Assembly (NCBI RefSeq): GCF_963678635.1 | Contig: NC_087063.1 | Span: 35,936,540 to 35,996,539 of the forward strand | DNA from: Symsagittifera roscoffensis | Lineage: Eukaryota > Xenacoelomorpha > Acoela > Convolutidae | Length of the DNA stretch: 60,000 nucleotides | Reading direction: 5' to 3' | In this document: positions 1 to 10,240 of the stretch, piece after piece | How positions within the stretch are numbered: position 1 is the first letter of the stretch | Layout of the letters: each line of letters opens with the position of its first letter | Translations under genes and position numbers: made by a program | Notes under the pieces: model-generated | The model's input: the letters and a program-made list of their open reading frames with translations, nothing else | Told to the model about the DNA's origin: nothing | The model's database searches: none

Positions 1-102
1 TTTCGGAAACATCTTTCCATTTAACATGGGAGCGGGTACAGGCGATGAAGGAGAATCCCAGGAGGAAGAAGAGGACGATGACGAGCAAGTTGGAAGAGGA
101 CG

Positions 103-1420
103 ATGGCGAGCGTCTCCGAGATCATGGAAACGGCGGCAAGTACGACAAAGAGGACAGACGAGGAAGCAGCGAACACGGCAAAACACTTGGAACGAGAGAT
201 CACATTTGCCGAGTTCCAAAGGGAGCTCGGAAAGATGAAGGACGGGGCCCCTGGCTGCGACAGCGTCAGAGTGAGCGCAGTGAAAAACCTGAACGACGAC
301 GGAAAGAGACAGTTGTTCCAGGGAGTGCTTCACCACTTGGACACTCCCATCGCTCAATGGCCTGAAGAAACGACAGAAGGTTGGATGATCCTCCTACACA
401 AGAAAGGCACAAAGATGGACAGGGGAAACTACAGAGGTGTGTGCTTACTCCCTCTGATCAGCAGAATAGTGGCCCGCATCTTCGCGTCTCGGATCAGAGA
501 GTGGGCAGAGGAGCTCAAGGTCCTTGGCGAGAACCAGAACGGGTTCCGGACGGGGAGATCTACTTGTGACGCTACCCAGATAATCTTGCGGATCGACGAA
601 GAAACCAGACGCGTACTTGGCAACAGCAACGACGAGACCAGGTAGTAGCTTCCCAGCCAACAAAGCAACGAGAATGACGAGAAGCAGCGCGTGCGACAAA
701 TTCACCATCACTGATTCCCTATTTGCAGACGACTCGACATTGATTGGTTGGAGCGAAGAACTGAAAGAAGGAAAGGAGACTATAAAGAAGGAGATGATGA
801 AGTTCGAGGAGAAGTGCCACGATGGAAAGGAGGAAACCATCTGGTTTGCAAGCGAGACGGCAGAGAACACCAGGATGCTGGGTACCTTGATAGGAAAGAA
901 GAAGGACCGCGAAGCCAGAATCAGACGTGCTAATGGTGCCTGGGCCAAGGTGAAGAAATGGCTATGGAAGTCGAAGCTGAGCAAGAGAACAAGAACTCTC
1001 GTCGTACAAGCGGTCGTAGAGTCGTCCCTTCTTTTCGACTGCAACGCTAGACCGTGGACTGTTGGAGACCTCAACAGATTCCAGAGCGTGGTAGACAGGT
1101 TCTACAGATACATCTGGAACAACGGAAAGGGACTGCCGCTCGTTCGTATGCAAGAAGTGGGCGTCATCGACTACGAGGTCAGGAGACAGCTTGGAATTAC
1201 ATCGATCCGTTCCAAAGTGGAGATAAGAGCTCTGGAGCGCATTGGACATGTTCTCCGTATGCCAAACGAAAGGATGACGAAGAAAGTTGTTTTGGGGAGA
1301 TGGCTTGAGGAGAAAACCGAGAATGGAAAACTGACCGGTGGACTAATCGCATACTGGAAACGGCTGATTGGAGAAGCAGGAGAGGACTGGACCAACATCG
1401 AAAACCTGACAAAAAAAACA
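103..1420 (+). pseudogene. Non-LTR reverse transcriptase, internally deleted
   Basis: Residues encoded at 103-645 match the RT N-terminal blocks: a GAPGCDSV-like block, then KGTKMDRGNYRGVCLLPLISRI (motif 2 type), then NQNGFRTGRSTCD. At 640-650 the frame changes and the protein resumes just before the catalytic DSLFADDSTLIG (FADD) box near 712-748. The palm block carrying the first catalytic Asp and the PQG-type block that normally lie between these are missing. About 130 residues therefore appear to be deleted, rather than a simple frameshift. The C-terminal thumb region (ALERIGHVLRMPNERM) runs to about 1420. The enzyme would have copied its own RNA at a nicked target; this copy cannot. Confidence 0.8.
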
Positions 1421-1482
1421 GGAAAACGTGGAAGACACTCATAAACAACCGGAAAGCTAATCTGACACGGTGGGAGACAGAC

Positions 1483-1952
1483 ATGTGCGACCACACCAGA
1501 GGCCACACAAAGCCCACGAGAAGCCAAGCCAGAGTAGTGGAGGACGGCTTCAGTTGCAGGTGGACCGGTTGCGACAAAATTTGCAGAAGCAAGGCAGGGC
1601 TTGTGCAACACGAGCGCAGAATGCACAGAGAAACCACGCTCGAGTTTGCCTGCCCCAAGTGCAAGACAACCTTCAAGGAAAAGAGCAGTCAGACAAACCA
1701 CACAAAAGCCTGCGGCGGAGCCCCAGAGGAGTATGTTCGGACTGTGGAAAGAGTGTGTCTGTATCAAACATGGCTAGACACAGGAAAACCAACTGCCGAA
1801 ACGCACCGATAAACAGAAAGAACGAGACGACAATAATACGAACCAGAGAATACAAACAATGCGACAAATGCGGGGCATGGATCACGAAGTCAAACATAGC
1901 GAGACACAAAAATGTGTCATGCACGGGAAATACCCGCCAAGGCTCTATATAG
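1483..1952 (+). pseudogene. C2H2 zinc-finger tail of the non-LTR element
   Basis: In one frame (1483-1730) there are FSCRWTGCDKICRSKAG with a downstream HERRMH, and FACPKCKTTF with HTKAC. After a frame change near 1725 come VCSDCGKSV with HRKTNC and QCDKCGAW with HKNVSC (about 1735-1925). That makes four Cys2-His(2/Cys) fingers placed after the RT. Their role in such elements is presumably nucleic-acid binding, by inference. They directly continue the RT frame seen at 1420-1480 (KTWKTLINNRKANLTRW), so they belong to the element and not to a host gene. Confidence 0.7.
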
Positions 1953-2142
1953 AGCGTAACTGGCAAAGAAGAAGAAGAAGACTTTGGATCTCGAGTCAGC
2001 CTCAATACTTCGACTCAGGAGAATGAAGCATACACTGACAAAGGGACTGGCACCATGGACCAATTTGGTGTAGTGAGGACAACACGCAAAACCACAAACA
2101 CATCAAGCCAGTCAGGAGGCCACAAACACATCAGGCCAGTTT

Positions 2143-4595
2143 GTGAGTATGACGAATTCGGAAATGCGAACTGGGGAGAATAGAAACACAGGGCTGAGCA
2201 ACGCACCGGCGGATCCAGAGATGGATAATGAAAAGACGTCGAGGCAGAGAACCAAAGCCCGAATCTCGACCAGCACCAAACTACCTGGGATCGACAGGGT
2301 GACACCGCCACTTGTGACGCCACAAGTGGACAACGGAGGATCAATTGAAGAAGACTTGACCAACATAGTGGGCAGCATAGGAGAACAGAACGAACAGATG
2401 TCCATATGAATGAGTGAACTAAAAAGAGCATTCCACGTCGAGAGAGAAAGTCTGCGGGAAGATATAAACCGCAATAGACAAGAAGTTGATAGAAGCGAAA
2501 AACGCTTGAAGGAAAGAATGGATGAACACTTGGCGAAGAATTTGTCGCGAATGACAAGAGAAGCGGAACAGAGAGAGTTACGATTAAGAGACGACATGGA
2601 GAAGTTGAGAAATCTTGGGACTCTTGACACAAAGATAGATGCGATGATCTAGGGGCGAACTCAGGCTATCATGGATAGGTTGGACGGGCTACTAGGCAGC
2701 AAGATGGGAAACCGAACTCTGGAGGACCCAGCAGGGAGCCGAGGGTGAACTTCAATGACCAACAAAATAGCAGAAGTACATATGGCTCCACTAGAGGTAG
2801 GGGCAGTTCATCAGGCTATGCCACAGGGGATAATAAAACATGGGGCCCAAACATCAGAGGAAGTTCAACTGGCAACAGACAGACCTCAAACGAACGACCG
2901 ACGCAAGGCACACATGCGACTGGGAGAGGTGATTACAGGAACAGGAGTCATGCGAGCCCAGAGAGGAGTCATGCGAGCCCAGGGAGGTGTCATGCGAGCC
3001 AAGGAAGAAACAATCCGAGCGATTCGGACGGAAGGGAAGTTCCAAGTACAGAACCCTTATCAGGGGGCAATGATGTTCAAGCGGGGCATTCAAGAGATGC
3101 TATATCAAGGGCCACGGCCTTTGAACCTCTGAACAGGTCTTTGGAGACATTCCTTACGAGGTTATCTAGAACCAATGAACGAAGCGAAAAGTCCAGAATG
3201 GTTTCAAGAAACCAAGATGCTACAAAGACGAATCTGATGGCTGTATTGATACCTGGATAGAAATGATGAAACTGCATTTCGAGGAAGAGGACTTGTCACA
3301 AAGGCAAGAATGCAGTGCGCTTACCAGTAACTTGGAAGGGATAGCCCTGAACTGCGTGATGGCCAAAAAGCAGTACCAACGGGACACTGTTCAGAAAATC
3401 TTTGAAATTTTGTTAAAGCGTTTTGGCTCTGGGGTGCAGTGACACCAAGCAATGATGCGCATCGAGAAACGGAGGCAACGAGAAGATGAGACAATAGACA
3501 AGATTCTAGACGATTTGGAGATGCTGGGAAGGCGTAGCCAACCAGATGAGTCAAACAGAAGGATGAACCTGGCAGTAGCCTCAAAATTCATCGATGGTGC
3601 GAAGAATGATGAACTTCGAACAATGTTAGCAACACATTACACACCACTCTCAACTAATGCGCCAACACCAGTGGAGTTGAGATTCAAGTCAAAAGAATAT
3701 CTCTTGCTGAAACCTCCATCGAGATCTGGATATTACAAAAACAATTAGGGCAATTTTAACAACGGACTAGCAAACCAAGGGAACAACTGGTATAAACCGA
3801 GGGACGATATGGACAAGAGGCGCTCTGAGGCAAATTGCAGTTCGACGGACCATCATTTGTCAGCATGTCCATCTTACAAACAGGGCATGAAAGCAGTAGG
3901 CTTTAGCTTCGAGGACGAAGATGCGTCAGAAGTCGACCATGAAGATTTCATGAGAGGAGTAATTGCAAAATTCGGCCCGAGGTGTTTCTTTTGCAACTTG
4001 GAAGGTCATTTTAAATCGGATTGTCCGCAATTCTGGGATGCTGTAGCAGACATCAAGCATCTAAGGCGTGAGGAATTTATAGGGTGTGAAAGCCAGCAAG
4101 GCTCGCCTATTGAGTGAAGCGGAGGCGCGCAGAAAAAAAACCACAAGAGTTGGCAACGAAGAAGATGCAGGCGGTAACGGAAGAGACATGCGAACCGGAA
4201 CCGGTGACTGCAGCGGTCGACTTCAAGATTGATTATAGGGCAGCCGCGAGGGATGCTCTAAATAGAGTCCAGCAGAAATTGGTAACGCAGGAGATCGAAC
4301 AAAAGGTGAAGCTCGAATTGGAAAATGAGAAACTACAGGAAGAATTGAACACCCTTGAGGCATCAGAGGTCAAAGAAACGAAAGCACCAAGTAGTTTGAG
4401 CAGGAAACAAAATATGAATTCCGGGCAGAGGTTCAGTCTGGTGCCATAAGGAAGCAAAGTACAATCGATAGTTTCGGTAGCGGGACACCAGGTAATCAGA
4501 AATCTGAGTGAACCATCAGAGTTCACTTTGATGCATTTGGACACATATGCAGATTATTTGAGGCAGCTGGAGCCACGCACTGAGTCAAGAGCTCT
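2143..4595 (+). pseudogene. Gag-like retroelement region, broken into several frames
   Basis: A chain of short ORFs reads as one decayed retroelement gag. 2143-2652 is a charged region with a coiled-coil-like stretch (KRAFHVERESLREDINRN onward), interrupted by stops at 2407 and 2650. 2745-3260 is Gly/Ser/Arg-rich with a fourfold HASPGR/HASQGR-type repeat. 3247-3748 looks capsid-like (FIDGAKNDELRTML). 3809-4117 holds a CCHC zinc knuckle (CFFCNLEGHFKSDC). 4114-4449 is another acidic coiled-coil-like segment, and its frame runs to about 4595. No protease, RT or LTR is seen, so assignment to an LTR (Ty3/gypsy-like) element rests mainly on the zinc knuckle. Confidence 0.6.
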
Positions 4596-5710
4596 GAGAA
4601 AATTGTATGAGCAAGATGAACCACCATCGATTGCTAGGAAAAGCGAGAAGAGACTGTTGAACATGGCAGTTAGTCAAGTCCATTTCAAGTGCAATGAAAC
4701 ATGGTACATTCAGAAAGATGGTTTGGCAATGGAGGAATCTCTTGCCGTTATTTTAGCAAATCTTTGGCTGAAGCAGTACAAAACTGCACTATCGAGGGAT
4801 ATTCCCGAAATGTTTTTGCCCGAAAAAGATCTTAACTAAATTTGTCCCGAGTCCAAAAAGAAAGTCACGTACAGAGTTAAGTTAGTACAGCAAGCTAAGT
4901 TATTTCGCCGGTACAGTGACGATATAAAGAGAACAGTGAATAGTGGTCCTGAAAAGTTGCTACGGGCTGCAAACTTTCAATATCCAAATTTACAGTTCAC
5001 AATAGAGAGACCCAACGCAAACGGGAAATTGGCGGTTTTGGATTTATAAATTAGTATTGACAAAAGCAGAAAAATTAACCGTGAGCGGTATCAAAAACCA
5101 ACAGATACAGTTACCATACTAAATTTTAGAGGCTGCGCCTCCCTTCAGTACAAGGGAAATGTGATTGAAGGAACTGTTCGCTGGGTTTTCCGCAGTACGT
5201 CAACATGAGAAGAATATAATAAAGCGATGAAAACCAACCGTGAACAGTGATTGAAAAACTAATATCCGGAAAGTTGGTCGTCGTGAGTTGCATCGCATGC
5301 CCTTGAACAGAGCATCCGGGAGGGCAAAAACAAAAAGAACATGGCTGAGAAAAAGAAGCCCTGTGATTATAGCAGTGACTCACCACCAATCTTGATGGTC
5401 CAATATAGGGGGAACCACAGTCAGACATTAGCATTGGTCGCGATATCACCATTGCGCAGATAATATTCACGACGAGGAAAATGAAAACGATTAGGTCCTC
5501 TCTAAATTCCTCCTTTTCCAGTGAACTGAAATCAAAAGTGGTAAACAGACTTGAATGTTGTGGGTGCAAATCCATCTATGTTGGACAGACGGTCCGACAT
5601 CTCACCACTAGGATTGAAGAACACTGAAAAGAGGATACCTCAGTTGAACAGCATATAAGGCAGTGTGGTAGTGAGAGTGGTAAGTTGCAGTTTAAATGGA
5701 AGTAAAACTT
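4596..5710 (+). mobile_element. Penelope-like element fragment (RT plus GIY-YIG endonuclease)
   Basis: One frame (4528-5208) stays readable across the RT with only two in-frame stops (4837, 5047). It encodes NETWYIQKDGLAM, then ILANLWLKQYKTAL, then RRYSDDIKRTVNSG, where the catalytic YxDD box is YSDD, then AVLDL and RYQKPTDTVTILNF. These are the diagnostic blocks of Penelope-like RTs. Further on NREQ and YPESW appear, and 5546-5628 encodes CGCKSIYVGQTVRHL followed by TRIEEH, a GIY-YIG nuclease core, then EQHIRQC. The RT-before-GIY-YIG order is specific to Penelope-like elements. The copy is truncated at its 5' side, where it abuts the gag-like sequence, and is inactive. Confidence 0.85.
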
Positions 5711-6389
5711 CGGTAATATTTGTCAAGTTTTGACTGATTGATTTTTTTTAAATTTTGAAATAATGATGTGTATGACACTTTTTATGACTTTTGATCTTTT
5801 TGTACAGATAGTTTCGGATTTTTAGAAGGTGAAGATGCACAAAAAAGTGCAAAAACGTTTGTTTGAATTTAGAAATTTAACGCATTCTGAGAAACTTCCA
5901 GACAAATTAATTCAAAACCATTCATATAATTCTAGAGGTTCAAATTTTCAATCTAAATGGTAATTTTAGAAATCAACTGTGATCGGCTAATTTTGTAACA
6001 TGATGGCTTAGAACCAAAATGTGTGTGAATTTTTGTATATAGCAATTTTAAATTGATGTTTTGTCGTCATTTCTATTAGTTTATTGCTAAAATCCTGACG
6101 ATGCACATAGTTGAAAAAACGTTTGAAGTTTACTTTTTATCAAAGATCTTTTCTATTTTATTCTTGGGTTGCTATTTTAGGTAGGCTTAGCGGCTTTTCA
6201 CTCTTTTTGTAGGCAAGTATTGCTCGAGTAGTTGGTTTTTCGGAATTTCGGAGTATTATTTGTAACTCTTGGGAAAAGATTCTACTTCATGGAGCATTTT
6301 CTAAGTTATGCGTGACAGAATTTCGTTTGACTAAGTTTCCACGCTGTCATCAGTTTTTTGCGCTCTGCATAAGTTTTCGCCTTGAGAGT
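5711..6389. other. AT-rich spacer, no gene recognised
   Basis: No coding signal or recognisable repeat beyond homopolymer-rich AT sequence. It may be 3' sequence of the Penelope-like fragment, but nothing proves this. Confidence 0.5.
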
Positions 6390-6545
6390 CTTAATTGGAC
6401 AGTTGATTGGACAGTTTTAACCTTAAATTTTTGCACGGGATGACGTTCAACCATTGGGAGCCAAATCTATCTTGGATTGCGTTGAATCTTTTTACGTCAG
6501 TGGTTCGAGTCGTAAGATCAAGTCTAATTGTTGTGATAAACTTAT
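6390..6545 (-). repeat. Inverted shard of the RLE non-LTR element
   Basis: This stretch is the reverse complement, with scattered mismatches, of about 9000-9130 inside the RLE-type element downstream. Both encode the string HGMT.N.WEPNLSW.ALNLFTSV on opposite strands. It is a separate, older fragment of the same family in opposite orientation. Confidence 0.8.
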
Positions 6546-6879
6546 TAAATAGATTTGTTATGTTTGATGTTTGTGCCTGTTTGTGGAGCGCCCTCTGAGG
6601 AATTTTAGAGACAGGTCTGTCAAGTGCTTTCTGTGGGGAGGTGGGAAACTGGGACTGGCTTGAAGAGTCTGGTGGTGCACCGCTGGACCTATTGAGCTCG
6701 GGTGAGATTGTTAGTTGTTTTTGATTTTTAAAATTCGATTTTAAAATTTAAGTTAAATTAATTGTCTTTTATTTTTTTTATTTGCTGATTTAAATTCCCA
6801 CCAACCGCTTATCATGGGTTAGTTCAGTCCTCTAAAGTCCAGTCAAAATCCTTTTTTTTACCTTTATGCTGCGTCAAGA
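6546..6879. other. Spacer or possible 5' region of the RLE element
   Basis: A moderately GC-rich patch (6590-6710) is followed by AT-rich sequence. No ORF is recognised. It may be the 5' untranslated part of the element that follows; this is not provable here. Confidence 0.3.
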
Positions 6880-6899
6880 TGAGGAAAAACAACAAAGAG

Positions 6900-7055
6900 T
6901 GTACAGGCAAAGATTGCTTAATACCTTCAGGACTGATAAATTAGATTAGATGTGATTGTTGTTCTAGTTGGTATCATATCAGTTGTGTAAATATTTCTCT
7001 TAGCGATTCTAAGAAAACCCAATGATTTCAGTGTCCTTTTTGCGTTGATGTAAAA
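6900..7055 (+). pseudogene. PHD-finger-like N-terminal domain of the RLE element
   Basis: Translation from 6900 gives C-x4-C, then CDCC, WYHISC, and after 17 residues FQCPFC, which is a Cys4-His-Cys3 PHD arrangement. One stop lies before CDCC and a TGA sits exactly where a Trp would be expected before FQCPFC. The first Cys pair spacing is wider than usual. PHD fingers bind histone tails in host proteins; in a retroelement this might bias target choice, but that is inference. Confidence 0.65.
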
Positions 7056-7606
7056 TCTGTTAATAAAGCAACAATAGGTAATGATTTAGTGCTAGACAAT
7101 TTTGTTAATACAGCCATCTCAAATGTCCGAGTACTCTAGAGAGCACCAAAAGACTCGCGTGTTCCCTTGGCGGAAAATCTGTCGGACAAAATAAATGACA
7201 TTGTCTACAATGTAGAAGATGTCACAAAATGGCTAAATTTTTTAACGTCGTTCTTTTTTTTTTGGAGCAACCGAAAAGAAGTGGACGCAAATATAGACCA
7301 CAAGCATGAGCTCTTTGATAAATAAAAATTCGAGAAAATGACATGTCACTTCCAAAACCCCATCCCCAAGTTTCAAGCCCGCCCTTGAGTGACCTCGAGC
7401 AGAAAATAAAGCTAATAAGTAGTATGCTCGATGAAAGAATTGTAAAAAGAGAAAAAAGGCTTGATGCTTCGGATGACAAAATAGCTCCTTTTTCAACTGA
7501 TAACTATCAAAAATTGTTGTCTAAGCACCCTCAGTGAGCCAAATTTGCAGCTCCAAATCCAGAAAATTTTGATAGTTTTTTTGTAAACGATTTCGACCTA
7601 TACAAA

Positions 7607-8400
7607 GTGATAATGTCCTTTCCGAACGCATCACCAGCAGGTCCTGATAAAACAGTTCCTCAATTTTTTATAGATCTTGTTAGTATGTCGAATGGCAGTG
7701 CAGGACTTAATTTTCTGAAATCGCTTACTAAGCTGATAAACCTCATTGGAGATGGCAAAATACCCGAACCCCTAAAACCTTTCTTTTTTGGCACAAAGCT
7801 TATCGCCCTCTTAAAGATAGACGTAGGGTTAAGACCGATTGCCATAGGCAACACGCTGAGACGTAACGCGTCTAAATGCGCTGGAAGCAAGGCCCTCTCC
7901 GGGCGACAAAACTTTTTCGGAAACGTACAGGTAGGATGCGGTACCAAACGAGGAGCAGAAATAGCTGCTAACTCGTTTCGAAACTTATGAACCCGACGAC
8001 AATCCAAAATGCACTGTTCTTTTAAAACTAGATTTTAAGAATGCTTTTAACTCTCTAAATAGAGAAACAATGCTGAATGATGTTTATTCAAATCGCCCTG
8101 AATTGTATACTTACACCCATTGCGCGTATGGTAAAGCTAGTTACCTTTTTTACGGAAGCTCTGTCATAATGTCAGAAGACTGATTTCAGCAAGAAGATCC
8201 TGAAGCCACACCCTTTTTTGCGGAAATAATTCATACAATAGTCAAACGGTTGGAGTCGAAAACTAACATCTGGTTTTTAGATGATGGAAATTTAGCCGAC
8301 GACTATAAGGTAGTACTCCGGGACATTAAAAACATTCTGAAATCGGAACAAATTTACGGCCTGAGCTCGAACACTGAGAAGTGCGAACTTTGTTTTTTAA
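7607..8400 (+). pseudogene. Reverse transcriptase of the RLE element
   Basis: 7607-7990 encodes PAGPDKTVPQFF and FFFGTKLIALLKIDVGLRP followed by IAIGNTLRR (fingers). A frame change follows. 8016-8075 encodes LLKLDFKNAFNSLNRETM (palm, catalytic Asp). About 8185 encodes FQQEDPEATPFFAEI, a decayed GxQQGDP block with a stop in place of the Gly. 8266-8300 encodes IWFLDDGNLADD, the second catalytic Asp pair. The order and spacing are those of a complete RT core. Confidence 0.8.
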
Positions 8401-8532
8401 TGACCGACTACTAGTACACAGTATAATTCAATTCTAACTCAATTTCGAAAATTATGCCCCAAACTAAAAATAAAAACAAAAGAAGAACTCCTCATTTTAG
8501 GATCTCTACTTGGCGAACTTTGCCGAAAAGAA

Positions 8533-9285
8533 TTGCTCGACAAAAAAATTAAGGTGCTTGAAAAAATCTCGGATTTCATTGACAAACCAGACGTCCATTA
8601 TGGTTCTTACATCCTGAAAAATTGCTTTAGCATGCCAAAACTCATATTTTTTTTGCGTACGAGTTCTTGTTTTTTGCAAAATGACTTTTTGGAACGCTAT
8701 GACAAACTACTAAGAAATTCGTTATGCAAGGTCACTAACGTGAAAATGGATTAGAACCAGTTTTTACAAGCAGTTCTACCGGCAACCAAATGTGGCTTGG
8801 GCATTTCTTCCGCTCGTCTACTCGCTTTACTCGCTTTCTTAGCCTCAGCATTAGAAGCAAAAGATGCCTTGAGCAAAATCTCTGGTTTGGAGCATGTGGA
8901 TGGAACCTATGATGATGCGCTTAAACGGTGGTTTGAACTTGGAAAAATTGGAATGGCACCGGAAAGTGAAATCCAAAAAAATTGGACGGAGCCAATTTTT
9001 GACAGCGAAATTGCAGACTTGATTTTACGACTCGAACCAACGGACGTAAAAAGATTCAACGCGTTCCAAGATAGATTTGGCTCCCAATTGTTGACCGTCA
9101 TCCCGTGCAAAAATTTAAGATTAAAACTGTCAAACCAACGACTCAGATTTGCAATAGGACTTCAATTAGGCTCAAAAATGTGCAAACGGCATAAATGCGT
9201 GTGCGGAAAAGACGTTACCGAGGATGGTTGGCATGGTCTTACTTGCTTCAAAATGCAGGGAGATTCTCTAGACATTCAAACCTGA
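8533..9285 (+). pseudogene. RT thumb and connector of the RLE element
   Basis: 8533-8754 and 8797-9285 continue the same protein across an in-frame stop at 8752. They encode NSLCKVTNVKMD, then CGLGISSARLLALLAFLASAL, then LRLKLSNQRLRFAIGLQLG. The segment ends in CVCGKDVTEDGWHGLTC, the zinc-binding CCHC motif that precedes the nuclease. No independent gene is implied. Confidence 0.75.
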
Positions 9286-9776
9286 ATGCCCTTATAAAGC
9301 GGAACTTGTCTTCTTCTCACAATCCGTCTGTTTTAAAACCACGACAACTCTACAGGGCCGATCAGAAGCGACCAGACGGTTTGACGCGAGTGCCATGGGC
9401 TGTTGGTAAGCAGCTATTGTGGGATGTAACGGTAGTAGACTCCTTAGCTCCTTGTAGGATTAAAGACTGGTCTGTTTGTAACCCATGTACGGCTGCCGCT
9501 GAAGCGGAAGAGCGAAAAAATGACAAGTATGAAGATCTTGTAGATGATGGATATCTTTTTCAACCGCTAGCTTTTGAAATTCAGGGCGCGGCCGGCCACA
9601 GCACAGAAAGTTTTTTGAGTAAGCTTTGTAAGAATCTAAGCATATGCACTGAGGAACCCAGAGCAGGCAGCTTTTTAAAACAGAGAATCTCCCTGGCAAT
9701 ACAGATTGCGAACGCCGCTTGCGTACTCGGAACAATAAATGACAAAATAACTTTCGACGAAATTTTTTATTTGTAA
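9195..9776 (+). pseudogene. Restriction-like endonuclease domain of the RLE element
   Basis: After a frame change near 9240 the protein gives RHSNLNALIKR, then KRPDGLTRVPWAVGK, then LLWDVTVVDSLAP (9369-9460). This is the (K/R)-PD-x(n)-D signature of RLE nucleases, with the two acidic residues about 15 apart. The C-terminal part (to 9776) contains AGHSTESFLSKLC and LKQRISLAIQIANA. The RLE would nick the target for primed reverse transcription. Because the core nuclease residues persist in an open 193-codon frame, this is the best preserved part of the element. Confidence 0.75.
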
Positions 9777-9780
9777 CACT

Positions 9781-10110
9781 TGTCTATTATATTTTCTCGT
9801 GTCGAGTTGCGTTGAAACGTAACCCGTATCGACTTTAATTGAAAAGGACGTAAACACTTGTCATCTTCGTTTATCATTATCACTTCCATACCTAGAAAAT
9901 TTCAAGGATTTTGACTGGAATACGTGATGGAGGTACTCCTGACTGTAACCTCGGTTACTATGATACTTTTGACCTTCTGATTACCAAAAAAGATGTAATT
10001 ATCTAAATTATAAGAAAAACATTTGGAATATGTGCACTGGATTACTAGTTTTTCCCTATATCCCAGAAATACCCTCGCATATCTTGAAATAAGGTTTCAA
10101 TCGAGGCAGG
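9781..10110. other. Spacer before the LTR element
   Basis: AT-rich, no ORF or repeat recognised. It may include the 3' untranslated end of the RLE element. It ends in GCAGG, the target-site duplication of the LTR element. Confidence 0.5.
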
Positions 10111-10211
10111 TGTCGCGTGAAAACAGCTTGAAGTAGAAGCTTTATTTCAATACATCTGAAAAACAAATGTATGCTTAGTTACCGGTACGTGTACAACATA
10201 TTACTATAACA
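10111..10211 (-). repeat. 3' LTR
   Basis: Begins TG and ends CA on either strand. Two mismatches to the other LTR, at offsets 6 and about 51. It contains AATAAA on the element sense strand, usable as its polyadenylation signal. Confidence 0.92.
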
Positions 10212-10220
10212 TTCCTCCCC
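10212..10220 (-). promoter_or_regulatory. Polypurine tract
   Basis: On the element strand GGGGAGGAA lies directly against the 3' LTR, the expected place and composition for the plus-strand DNA primer. Confidence 0.8.
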
Positions 10221-10240
10221 ATTAGAGAATGTAAATAAAA

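Larger units (their letters stand above)
1..1980 (+). mobile_element. Decayed non-LTR retrotransposon, 3' part (RT plus C-terminal zinc fingers)
   Basis: The window opens inside a non-LTR retrotransposon. Any endonuclease region would lie upstream and is not visible. Reverse transcriptase sequence is followed by C2H2-type fingers, a short 3' region containing the palindrome CTCTATATAGAG, and a terminal (AAG)n simple repeat near 1966-1980. Microsatellite tails of this kind are common on non-LTR elements. The reading frame shifts near 640, near 1410 (an A8 run) and near 1725, so this copy is dead. The clade is not assigned. Confidence 0.8.
6880..9780 (+). mobile_element. Non-LTR retrotransposon with PHD finger, RT and restriction-like endonuclease
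   Basis: A single decayed element in one orientation. Order: PHD-type finger (6900-7055), linker, RT (7607-8400), thumb and connector (8470-9180), CCHC motif plus restriction-like endonuclease (9190-9570), C-terminal region to the stop at 9776. The RLE located after the RT places it among RLE-encoding non-LTR elements (the broad R2/NeSL-type grade) rather than APE-type elements. Several stops and frame changes (6950, 7013, 7537, 7990, 8180, 8412, 8752, about 9240) show it is not active. An inverted shard of the same family lies at 6390-6545. Confidence 0.8.
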
